Shown here: in pieces, positions 56,797 through 64,000 of the stretch
Layout: each line of letters opens with the position of its first letter
How positions within the stretch are numbered: position 1 is the first letter of the stretch
Assembly (NCBI GenBank): GCA_034401795.1
Contig: CM067367.1
Span: 85,764,079-85,828,078 of the forward strand
DNA: 64,000 nucleotides
Direction: 5' to 3'
From: Chaetoderma sp. LZ-2023a
Taxonomy: Eukaryota > Mollusca > Caudofoveata > Chaetodermatida > Chaetodermatidae
Notes under the pieces: generated by a model
The model's input: the letters and a program-made list of their open reading frames with translations, nothing else
Told to the model about the DNA's origin: nothing
The model's database searches: none
Made by a program: the position numbers and the translations under genes

Positions 56797-56884
56797 GTAA
56801 GATACATGTATCTTTAGTCGTTGAGTATGTAGCCTGATAGGGATATTAAATTATCAAGAGTGGTTTTGCCTAGAGAACCTAAAT

Positions 56885-57025
56885 AGAAAATGTCCATCTT
56901 GAGACCAAGCGAAGACGATTTTTTAAATTGTACCACGGGAATGATGGACTCTCGGGTTATTATAACAGTTATTCCAGTGGCAAAGTTTAAAAAACAGTCT
57001 TCTTGGTCTCCAAATGACCATTTCT
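56885..57025. repeat. H2 foldback, interrupted
   Basis: AATGTCCATCTTGAGACCAA, TACCACGGGAATGATGGACT, TTATTCCAGTGGCAAAGTTT, AGTCTTCTTGGTCTCC. DIRS C begins about 20 bases after it. Confidence 0.7.
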
Positions 57026-57331
57026 GCAGACCGCTGTAGAATCCATTTTCACATCAAGAGTATACTTACCTCCCTAATACTTTTGATATTGCTAAATATC
57101 GGCTTTCACTCAATAAACACTCAGATTAAAACAGTTAGGTTCCCCTACTGGGCAGGGAGTCAGAGCGTAGTCTGGCGGATGCCAGCCCCACCACCGTGCA
57201 TGCGCAGACTAGCACTTCCTCTTTGCTAATTTATTGGCAGAGAGTCTACACATGTTTTTGTGCTAAGTGCTTTTCTTCGCTCAATTCTTAGTGTTTTTGT
57301 GAAAATTTGGAAGTGTTTATCCCTGATAAAG

Positions 57332-57382
57332 ATGGCAGGAAGGATGACTTCGCCAGAGGAGGGCCCAGGACCTTTAAATCAG
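57332..57382 (+). CDS. DIRS C Gag leader exon (predicted)
   Basis: MAGRMTSPEEGPGPLNQ, then the donor AATCAG|GTGACT in phase 0. The acceptor TTGCCCTGTTTCAG at 58147 opens gag with RPGCASCGR. The intron of about 765 bp has a TTAACTAG branch-like word and a CT-rich tract. Same structure as in B. Confidence 0.6.
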
Positions 57383-58147
57383 GTGACTTCTAGTAAAATT
57401 AGCGAGTTGGTCCCCGGTGTAATGTGTTTCCGGGACTCGCGCTTACCGTGATAAGCGCCTTGTTTAGTTGGTTTATTTCAACTAGGTGCTATATCATACT
57501 AATCTCTCTTTGTGTTTATGTCCACAGGTCTGTGTGACGACATATAATGGACATCACATCAGCAGAGGGTTTGTTTCTCTCCACCATGGTTCCATTTCCT
57601 ACTAATACTGTTAGGTTATCTAACCAAAAATTTTATGTCCAGTGAGTCGGAGGCCTAGTATAAAGGTCTTCTCACTTTGCCCTCTTGATCCAATTCCTTC
57701 CCCTAGAGGTGGAGAGAATTAAGAGGCGTTCAGTTGGTGGAGTGCTCCAGTTCATCACGTTGGATGGTTTGTCTATACAAAGTGTCAGGTATCTAATTAT
57801 TGATATGAGGTGATGTTAATTATTTAGAGGAAAGGGAGATAATTAACAGTATTTGCCATTGTTATCAGTATATATCTGATGGTTGTGTAGTCGAAATGTC
57901 CATTCTGCACATGTTCTGGTTAGAGATACAATTCGTCCTTGCACTTGGATGTTTGTTGGGGATCGATTTTTTCCTGTCATAGGATTAATGACGTCATAAT
58001 CAGCCTTGCTCTTTATTAACAATTAAAGTTGTCCGAAGCTGGTTTTCTGATTAATATTGATCTTTATGATCATTTCCTTCTCTTGAGTTGGTGAGTTTCT
58101 GAGCTTAACTAGATTGCTCATACTCCTCGTCCTTTGCCCTGTTTCAG

Positions 58148-60205
58148 AGACCTGGTTGTGCGTCCTGTGGACGGTTTTTGAAGGACAAGTTTGTGCCTCA
58201 TCTCTGTTATCAGTGTAGCCCCTGTGGTCCCTTGCTTAATTGCGAGATATGTAAGCACTGGGGGGGCGAGCTAATGTCCGAATTCTTGTGCTTGCAGGCG
58301 AAGGACAAGGTGGTGGAGGAGGACAAGAAGAAGCAGAAAAGAGAGGTTGTGAGTAAGAAGGGTAAGAGGAAGGCCTCGTCCGCGGTGGACATGGAGGCCT
58401 TCCGGACCGAGATGTTGAGAGAGATGAGGAGGACAATAAAGGATTTGGTTCCAGAGTTGCTTCGTGGCATGCTTCCTGGACCAAATCCTTTGCTGGCCTC
58501 ATCATCTGCTTCGGAGCAGGTAATCCCCACCTCTGAATCACCTTTCCTTAGTACGCTTCCGTTGTTCGAAAATTCAGAGGTGGCCCCATTAGAGGGGGCG
58601 TTCCACGACCCTGGCAGCAGGCTTAGTGCCGCGCCGAATAGGGACCGTGGACAGTTGTCGCTGGAACCCGCGGGCTGCTTATCAGTCCAGGGATATCCGC
58701 ACGCCGCGGGTGCAAGTACCTCGTATGGCACCTTCCCTGGCCAGTCCGGGTTAGCTCTCTTTGCTGACCCGGAGTCTAATCTGTCTGGCCAGGAGGATGA
58801 GGATTACCTGTTGGGGTCGCTGTCTGAGGACGTGGCCATGGATTTTGACGCCTGTGCACCCCTCGCGGGGAATACAGGCGACTTATTCCACGGTTCTACT
58901 CTCCCATGGGTAGAATCCACGGTTCAGACTGTGGCCCTGGGCGCTGAGGGCCAGCGTTACCGCATACCTCGGCTTGCCGAGAGTGTCGCTGGTGCTGGCC
59001 GGGGCCGTGGTGGGGCGGTATATGCCCCGCGCTCTACCACGGAGCCTGCTCCTGGTCAAGCCAGTGAGATTAGCATGCCGGTGTTATCAGGCCCGCATGC
59101 TCTCCCTAGCTTGCCAGGGATATCAGCGTATCCGCCGTCAAGCTCTGTTGCTTGCGCTCAGGAGGAAGACGAAGGCCCCCGTCTTGTAGAGCGCTCGCAG
59201 CTAGCCACGGAGGAGGATTGGTCTGACGCTTGCCAGTGGTTGGTGTGTGTTAGACCAGATCTGCCCGTGGAGCAGTCGGCTAGCCAGCATTATCACAGGC
59301 CGTGGTTAGCTGGTAAGCCTACTGCTAACGCTATGCCTTCTCTGCCGCTGGCAGAGCATGTCGTTGACATGTTCGAGGCGGCGGAGACGTCCATTAAATC
59401 GAGTGGACGTCTCGCTAAGGCCCCACGCGAGGTGGCCAGGCGTTGCCGCATCGTGCCCCTGGATTACCAGCGGTACGGTGTGGTACCTAAGCCGAGCGTG
59501 GATGACCGCGCGGCTTTGGGTGAGGATGCGCGGCCAGGCTCCCGTTCTGACACGGGAGTCTTGTGTTTGAACGCGTTGCGTTCAGCAAATACCGCGTTGC
59601 GTGATGCGGAGGAGAGTGGGAGGGCTTCGATTGCCGCTCTGTCCCACGTCTCCCAGCTGTTACAAGGGGTAGTAACAGCATCCGCATCGCGCCAGCCAAG
59701 TCCGGTCACAGTCCAGCGAGCCATCCAGGATGGTATCAACCTGGCTCTGGACTGTATGACACGGGCGGTGACCAGGAGTGTCCGGGCAAGGCGCACATTT
59801 GCCTTGGACAATCTGTGCCCGTCCCAGGACCTGTACAATAGGCTACTGCGTACGCCTATGACAGGTCCTGGTCTCTTTGGAGGTGAGGGATGTAGGCACC
59901 TCCAGGAGACAGTTACTCTGGTCAATAACCAGAGGGCGCTGCGCGAGCAGTTTGAGGTGCTTCGTCGTGCTAACGTTCGCGCCGCACCCCCTGCGTATCG
60001 TCCCCTGCAGGCTCGAGGTGGTGGTGGCCAGGTCAGAGGCCAACCACCATCGCAGCGTCGGCCTCGGCCGCGTGCGATTCGGCCAGCAGCGAGGGGGGGG
60101 GCGCAGGCTCCTCAGGCGCAGTCAGCCAGGCAGCCGCCCGCGCACCGAGGTGCGCGCGGTGCTGGTCGTGGCGCGCGAGGATCTGGGCGGGGTAATCGTT
60201 CCTGA
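58148..60205 (+). CDS. DIRS C Gag, intact frame
   Basis: [40 protein letters not shown] begins a frame of about 685 codons without a stop. It has the Cys/His cluster, a charged region ([19 protein letters not shown]), repeated Gly-Pro-Ser-rich parts, the conserved body [40 protein letters not shown] and [20 protein letters not shown], and an RG-rich tail (RGAGRGARGSGRGN), probably for RNA binding. This is the best template in the window for what B and A have lost. Where the first codon lies depends on the leader intron. Confidence 0.85.
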   Translation, partial: RPGCASCGRFLKDKFVPHLCYQCSPCGPLLNCEICKHWGGELMSEFLCLQAKDKVVEEDKKKQKREVVSKKGKRKASSAVDMEAFRTEMLREMRRTIKDLVPELLRGMLPGPNPLLASSSASEQVIPTSESPFLSTLPLFENSEVAPLEGAFHDPGSRLSAAPNRDRGQLSLEPAGCLSVQGYPHAAGASTSYGTFPGQSGLALFADPESNLSGQEDEDYLLGSLSEDVAMDFDACAPLAGNTGDLFHGSTLPWVESTVQTVALGAEGQRYRIPRLAESVAGAGRGRGGAVYAPRSTTEPAPGQASEISMPVLSGPHALPSLPGISAYPPSSSVACAQEEDEGPRLVERSQLATEEDWSDACQWLVCVRPDLPVEQSASQHYHRPWLAGKPTANAMPSLPLAEHVVDMFEAAETSIKSSGRLAKAPREVARRCRIVPLDYQRYGVVPKPSVDDRAALGEDARPGSRSDTGVLCLNALRSANTALRDAEESGRASIAALSHVSQLLQGVVTASASRQPSPVTVQRAIQDGINLALDCMTRAVTRSVRARRTFALDNLCPSQDLYNRLLRTPMTGPGLFGGEGCRHLQETVTLVNNQRALREQFEVLRRANVRAAPPAYRPLQARGGGGQVRGQPPSQRRPRPRAIRPAARGGAQAPQAQSARQPPAHRGARGAGRGARGSGRGNRS

Positions 60206-62272
60206 TGGGACGGTTACCGCGGTGAGAACCGCGCCGGTGTTTCTGGCAAAGGAGACAGTGCCGCTCTTGCACTCCTTATGTCCACCTCTATCCCTAGGTG
60301 GACCGGTGGGAGGCTGGCTAGCCGACCACATGCAAGAGTGGGAACGGTTAATTCAGGACCGTTTAGTCTTGCGATGGCTTTCAGTCGGGTATCATCCCGA
60401 TTGGATGACAGGCCCGCCATCGCGACTGTCTCTAGTGCCGATCTGGACTCCAAATCCGAGAGATCCAGAGCAAAGGTTGTGTATCGAGGAGGAAATAAAT
60501 TCCCTCATACAAAAAGGAGCTATTCAGCCGGCACAGAGGTGTCCGGGCTTCTATTCAACCCTGTTCTTAGTAACAAAAAACACCGGAGGGTGGAGACCAA
60601 TTCTCAACCTCAAGCCATTGAACAAGTTCATAGAGACGCCCAGTTTCAAGATGGAGACTGTGCGCTCGGTGTTGGCGGGGTTAGAGAGGGGAATGTGGAC
60701 AGCGTCGATAGATTTGAAGGACGCTTATTTCCACATCCCCATACACAGGAGTTTCCGTCGCTTCCTGAGATTTGCATTCCAGGGCAGACAGTGGGAATTC
60801 AGGGTGTTACCCTTCGGAATTTCCACGGCTCCTCGGGTTTTCACCCGTGTGGTTCTTGCGATCACCGCATACCTCCGCAGGAGAAGCATAGCAGTCCACA
60901 CGTACATAGACGACTGGCTGTTGAAAGCGCACACCCAGGAAAGTTTATCGGCCAGTCTGGAGATTGTTTTGAAGACTCACAGACTTGGGCTGGATGATCA
61001 ATTTCCCAAAATCAGAGCTGACTCCATCCCAGAAGTTTGTTTACCTGGGGATGTTCTTCGATCTAGAGACAGGATATGTTTTTCCTACTCAGGAGAGAGT
61101 TCAGAAACTCATCTCATTAATTCAGTCAGTGTGCGACAGTCGTCATGTCCTGGCACGGGTTTACTTGAGAATGCTGGGGTTGATGGTTTCATTGGAACCA
61201 GTCATTCCTCAGGCCGCCTTACGCAGGCGGCCGATCCAGTTATTTCTCATGACACAATGGACCCAGAGTACAGGTTCGCTGGACTCGAACGTGTCAGTGT
61301 TGGCGCCTCTGATTCATCACCTGCAATGGTGGTTGGACACAGAGAATCTCTTGGTGGGGGTTATGCTAACCCCTCCCCACCCTCAGGTGACTGTGTATAC
61401 AGATGCATCGATGGAGGGCTGGGGGGCTTGCCTGGAAGAATCCACGATATCAGGGCTTTGGAATCCGGAACAGTCAAAGGAACATATAAATCTACTGGAG
61501 CTAAGAGCAGTAGTCCTGGGCCTGGAACATTTCTTACAGAAAGTTCAGGGCAAGATTGTCGCCCAGTCTCTGTATGATGACATGGAGACTGCTTTGTTGG
61601 TGCCTGGATCACCAGATTACCTTGAAAGCAGTTCATATTCCGGGAAGGTTAAATCTGCTAGCAGACTCATTGAGCCGAAGGATGAGTGTTTTACCCACGG
61701 AATGGCAACTAAATCAATGTGTGGTGGATCGTCTGTTCGACCATTGGGGGAAACCCAACATCGATTTGTTCGCAACGAAGAAGAATGCGAAGATGACGAC
61801 GTACGTCTCTCCGATTCCGGATCCAAGCACTTTCGCAACAGATGCGTTAGCTATCAGCTGGGGGAGAATGTATGCATACGCATTCCCTCCAGCAATCCTG
61901 ATTCCAAAAATTCTTCAGAAAATCAGACAAGAGGAATGCCAAGTGCTTCTGATCGCCCCGGATTGGCCAAGCCGATCATGGTATACGGATCTGCTGGACC
62001 TTCTGGTCTGCAATCCGGTTCCTCTGCCTCTGATGGACGATATTATCTTCCAGGGCAAGGCCCTTCACAACAATCCGTCAATGTTCAGATTGACTGCGTG
62101 GATGTTGTCAAGGAATCTAGAATTAAGGAGGGCTTTTCTGAGCAAGCAGCCATGTTTATGGCCAAAGCCAGGAGGGGGTCAACCTCCAGAGCATATAATT
62201 ATAAAATCAACAGATTTGCAGAATGGTGCTCAAAAAGATGTATTGATCCAATGGATTCATCTATTCAGGTAG
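60205..62272 (+). pseudogene. DIRS C reverse transcriptase-RNase H, two frame breaks
   Basis: RT is open through [33 protein letters not shown] and [12 protein letters not shown]. Relative to B, two bases are lost near 60977 (GAAGACTCACAG against GAAGACTCTCACAG), shifting the frame in the RT thumb; 61 bases are lost at about 61559, removing the RNase H stretch [17 protein letters not shown] with a catalytic Asp. The third part, 61556-62272, holds [20 protein letters not shown] and [22 protein letters not shown] could fold up to the thumb, but RNase H cannot be active. Confidence 0.88.
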
Positions 62273-63111
62273 TAGCTGATTTCCTCTGTCACCTGTATGA
62301 TGCCTATAGCCTCAAGCCTAACTCTATTGCTGGTTATAAGTCAGCTTTAATGTCTGTTATTCCTTGCTTGGCTAAGAGGGGAAGTGATGAAGTAAATACA
62401 TTGAATGTATTAATTAAAGGCATGGGCAATCTAAGACCAAGGAATCCCCCTGTGATTCCGTCTTGGAGTTTATCGCTAGTGCTTCAAGTACTAGGTGATA
62501 AGCCGTTTGAACCACTTAGTTCCATTTCTATGAAACTATTAACACTGAAGACTGTGTTTTTAATTGCTGCGGCCTCGGCTAGGCGTAGAAGTGAAATTCA
62601 TGCCTTATCAGCCGAGGATGACCGTTTTGTGGTTTCAGGGGAAGGCCTTAAGCTGCTACCTAGGATTAATTTCTTGGCTAAGAATCAGTCGTTGAAATAT
62701 CCAGGTCAACCTATTGTTTTGCCTGATTTAACTAGATATGATCCTAATTCTAAAGCATGGTGTCCCGTCCGGGCGCTTCTCCGGTACAAACAACGTACAT
62801 CGGAGTGGCGCACCGACCAGTCGGCGTTATGGTTGTCATATATTGAACCCCATGGCAGGGCTTCTAAGGACACCATTTCCAGGTGGATTGTAGAATGCAT
62901 TCAGTTTTGTCATAAATCCGCCACCGGGAAGCAGGTTGACGTGGCCAAGGCTCACAGTGTCCGCGGCGTAGTGACATCCACTGCCCTATTTAATGGGGTC
63001 CCTGTGGATGATATTATGTCGGTGGCTCAGTGGCACTGTGAGTCAAGTTTTACAGACCATTATCTCCGTGACACCTCTAATCCTCTCGCCTTGTCGATTT
63101 GGAAAAGATAA
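60985..63111 (+). CDS. DIRS C tyrosine recombinase frame, fused in frame to RT-thumb/RNase H remnant
   Basis: One open frame of 708 codons. Codons 1 to about 192 are the end of RT and start of RNase H ([18 protein letters not shown]). After the 61-base deletion, a stretch of shadow frame leads into the recombinase: [59 protein letters not shown] (catalytic Arg), AKAHSVRGVVTSTALFNGV (HxxR, Arg codon 62962-62964) and [17 protein letters not shown] (nucleophile Tyr, codon 63061-63063). All boxes of an active enzyme are present. The natural start of the recombinase is probably near 62000-62160 and not at 60985. Confidence 0.85.
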   Translation: MGWMINFPKSELTPSQKFVYLGMFFDLETGYVFPTQERVQKLISLIQSVCDSRHVLARVYLRMLGLMVSLEPVIPQAALRRRPIQLFLMTQWTQSTGSLDSNVSVLAPLIHHLQWWLDTENLLVGVMLTPPHPQVTVYTDASMEGWGACLEESTISGLWNPEQSKEHINLLELRAVVLGLEHFLQKVQGKIVAQSLYDDMETALLVPGSPDYLESSSYSGKVKSASRLIEPKDECFTHGMATKSMCGGSSVRPLGETQHRFVRNEEECEDDDVRLSDSGSKHFRNRCVSYQLGENVCIRIPSSNPDSKNSSENQTRGMPSASDRPGLAKPIMVYGSAGPSGLQSGSSASDGRYYLPGQGPSQQSVNVQIDCVDVVKESRIKEGFSEQAAMFMAKARRGSTSRAYNYKINRFAEWCSKRCIDPMDSSIQVVADFLCHLYDAYSLKPNSIAGYKSALMSVIPCLAKRGSDEVNTLNVLIKGMGNLRPRNPPVIPSWSLSLVLQVLGDKPFEPLSSISMKLLTLKTVFLIAAASARRRSEIHALSAEDDRFVVSGEGLKLLPRINFLAKNQSLKYPGQPIVLPDLTRYDPNSKAWCPVRALLRYKQRTSEWRTDQSALWLSYIEPHGRASKDTISRWIVECIQFCHKSATGKQVDVAKAHSVRGVVTSTALFNGVPVDDIMSVAQWHCESSFTDHYLRDTSNPLALSIWKR

Positions 63112-63590
63112 CTAGGCTTATATTTTTGATGGGGTTTCCTCATTGCTTATATATTTCACAATTAATTGATGGAAACAACCACTTTTTTGGGACTGCATCG
63201 TTCTTCACCAATGGGAAGAGGATGTCAGCAGCCATTTCAACAAGGTCAGTCTTGTGTATGAGTTGTCCATTGTTGATTGTCTTGTCACGTTACCCGTTAT
63301 TAATATGATGATGGTTTTGTGTATTTATGTGGTTCATTGTTGAGAGTATACGAAAATGGAGTTTTTTCGTCTCTGTCCTGTAGTACATGGCACTTGTACG
63401 TAGAGAGCGTATAGGACATTGAGGTCATTCGACTCTTCCTCCCAGGAAGGAGGGGGGGAGCGCATATGACATTCGGTCATCTCTCATACATCGGTGGTGT
63501 TATCCGATGGTTAGTCAAATCCTACTGTTTTTTCATAGTTTCAGAAGTTTAAGTGCCTTAAACGCAGAAAAGCGTACAGGGATGAGCTGG
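63112..63590 (+). other. DIRS C 3' non-coding region
   Basis: Follows the recombinase stop and matches B 51083-51570 (TTTCCTCATTGCTTATATAT, CATATGACATTCGGTCATCTC, AGTGCCTTAAACGC). In DIRS elements this is where the internal complementary region should lie; I did not identify it with certainty. Confidence 0.6.
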
Positions 63591-63682
63591 TCTTTTGACC
63601 TCGCCTCCCTCCCGCCGAATTCACTGTCGAATTCTGGCAATATCAAAAGTATTAGGGAGGTAAGTATACTCTTGATGTGAAA

Positions 63683-63880
63683 TAAACGAAATCTAGGATT
63701 TCTTTTTTCACGGGAGTTGATACTTACCTCCCTAGATACGGACCCGGCCTCTCCACCCCACAGAGGCTCGGTCTTCAGGCTCTTAATAGTTGCATGTGTA
63801 TCAGCCAATAAATTAGTCAGAGGAAGTGCTAGTCTGCGCATGCGCGGTGGTGGGGCTGGCATCCGCCATTTCACTTCAAG
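63683..63880 (-). mobile_element. DIRS terminal remnant, inverted
   Basis: TAAACGAAATCTAGGATTTC and TTTCACGGGAGTTGATACTT are the reverse of the right flank of B (GTATCAACTCTCTCGTGAAA to GATTTCGTTTA). At the other end AATTAGTCAGAGGAAGTGCT, CTGCGCATGCGCGGTGGTGG is the reverse of the left interior of B. Between them are about 75 bases from neither. A rearranged leftover with no coding part. Confidence 0.75.
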
Positions 63881-64000
63881 AGTATACTTACCTCCCTAAT
63901 ACTTTTGATATTGCTAAATATTGGCTTTCACTCAATAAACACTCAGATTTAAAACAGTTAGGTGCCCCTACTGGGCAGGGAGTCAGAGCGTAGTCCGGCG
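63881..64000 (+). mobile_element. Start of another DIRS element, cut by window edge
   Basis: TTTCACTTCAAGAGTATACT, TATTGCTAAATATTGGCTTT, ACAGTTAGGTGCCCCTACTG and GGCAGGGAGTCAGAGCGTAG repeat the left end of B and C. The element would continue to the right. Confidence 0.9.

Larger units (their letters stand above)
57047..63682 (+). mobile_element. DIRS-group retrotransposon C
   Basis: Same organisation as B and clearly related in every frame. The left end TTTCACATCAAGAGTATACT is matched inverted at the right end (63638-63682), but most of the right terminal repeat is replaced: after GAGCTGGTC at about 63590 there are some 45 unrelated bases before AATATCAAAAGTATTAGGG. Gag and recombinase frames are intact; the RT-RNase H frame is broken twice. 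Inserted in the KCC intron after exon 11, in sense orientation. Confidence 0.92.

Overview
The window is animal nuclear DNA. It has spliceosomal introns, a metazoan cation-chloride cotransporter gene spread over more than 53 kb, and many transposons and foldback repeats. The high density of ACATGTA-like words, DIRS retrotransposons and 'subject-like' short repeats suggests a marine invertebrate (mollusc, brachiopod or amphioxus-like). I cannot fix the phylum from sequence alone. No rRNA, tRNA or prokaryotic operon is visible. The only clear host gene is a plus-strand K-Cl cotransporter (KCC, SLC12A4-7 type). Ten coding exons (27219-56796) join in correct phase with GT-AG borders. They encode the N-terminal tail through about TM8; the rest lies beyond the right edge. 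Upstream there are three separate ATG exons (3859-4003, 13621-13687, 24971-25025). Each ends in a phase-1 donor that fits the common exon at 27219, so the gene may have three alternative N-termini. Layout. 1-3.8 kb: repeats and probable 5' flank. 3.9-27 kb: a very large 5' intron region holding a decayed DIRS-group retrotransposon (about 6.0-12.6 kb), two LINE tail fragments (13.8 and 18.0 kb), a long-TIR snap-back element (14.4-15.6 kb), a hAT-like element (15.8-17.3 kb), a 33-bp satellite (19.4-20.1 kb) and a 149-bp tandem repeat (20.7-21.6 kb). 27-38.8 kb: KCC exons 2-3, a second 33-bp satellite split by a hAT element with an 8-bp target duplication, and a full-length but frameshifted I-type LINE (34.1-38.1 kb). 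38.8-44 kb: KCC exons 4-8. 45.0-51.8 kb: DIRS element B. 52.9-56.8 kb: KCC exons 9-11 with a second hAT copy. 57.0-63.7 kb: DIRS element C, then rearranged DIRS termini and the start of another DIRS copy at the right edge. Elements B and C each encode Gag, RT-RNase H (with a possible methyltransferase-like tail) and a tyrosine recombinase between inverted terminal repeats. Their lesions are complementary: B has an intact RT-RNase H frame but a recombinase lacking the HxxR arginine, while C has intact recombinase motifs but a broken RT-RNase H. Both appear to splice a 17-codon leader onto Gag through a phase-0 intron of about 760 bp. Three families of near-perfect foldback repeats (called H1, H2 and H3 here) are scattered through the KCC introns, in addition to the named elements.
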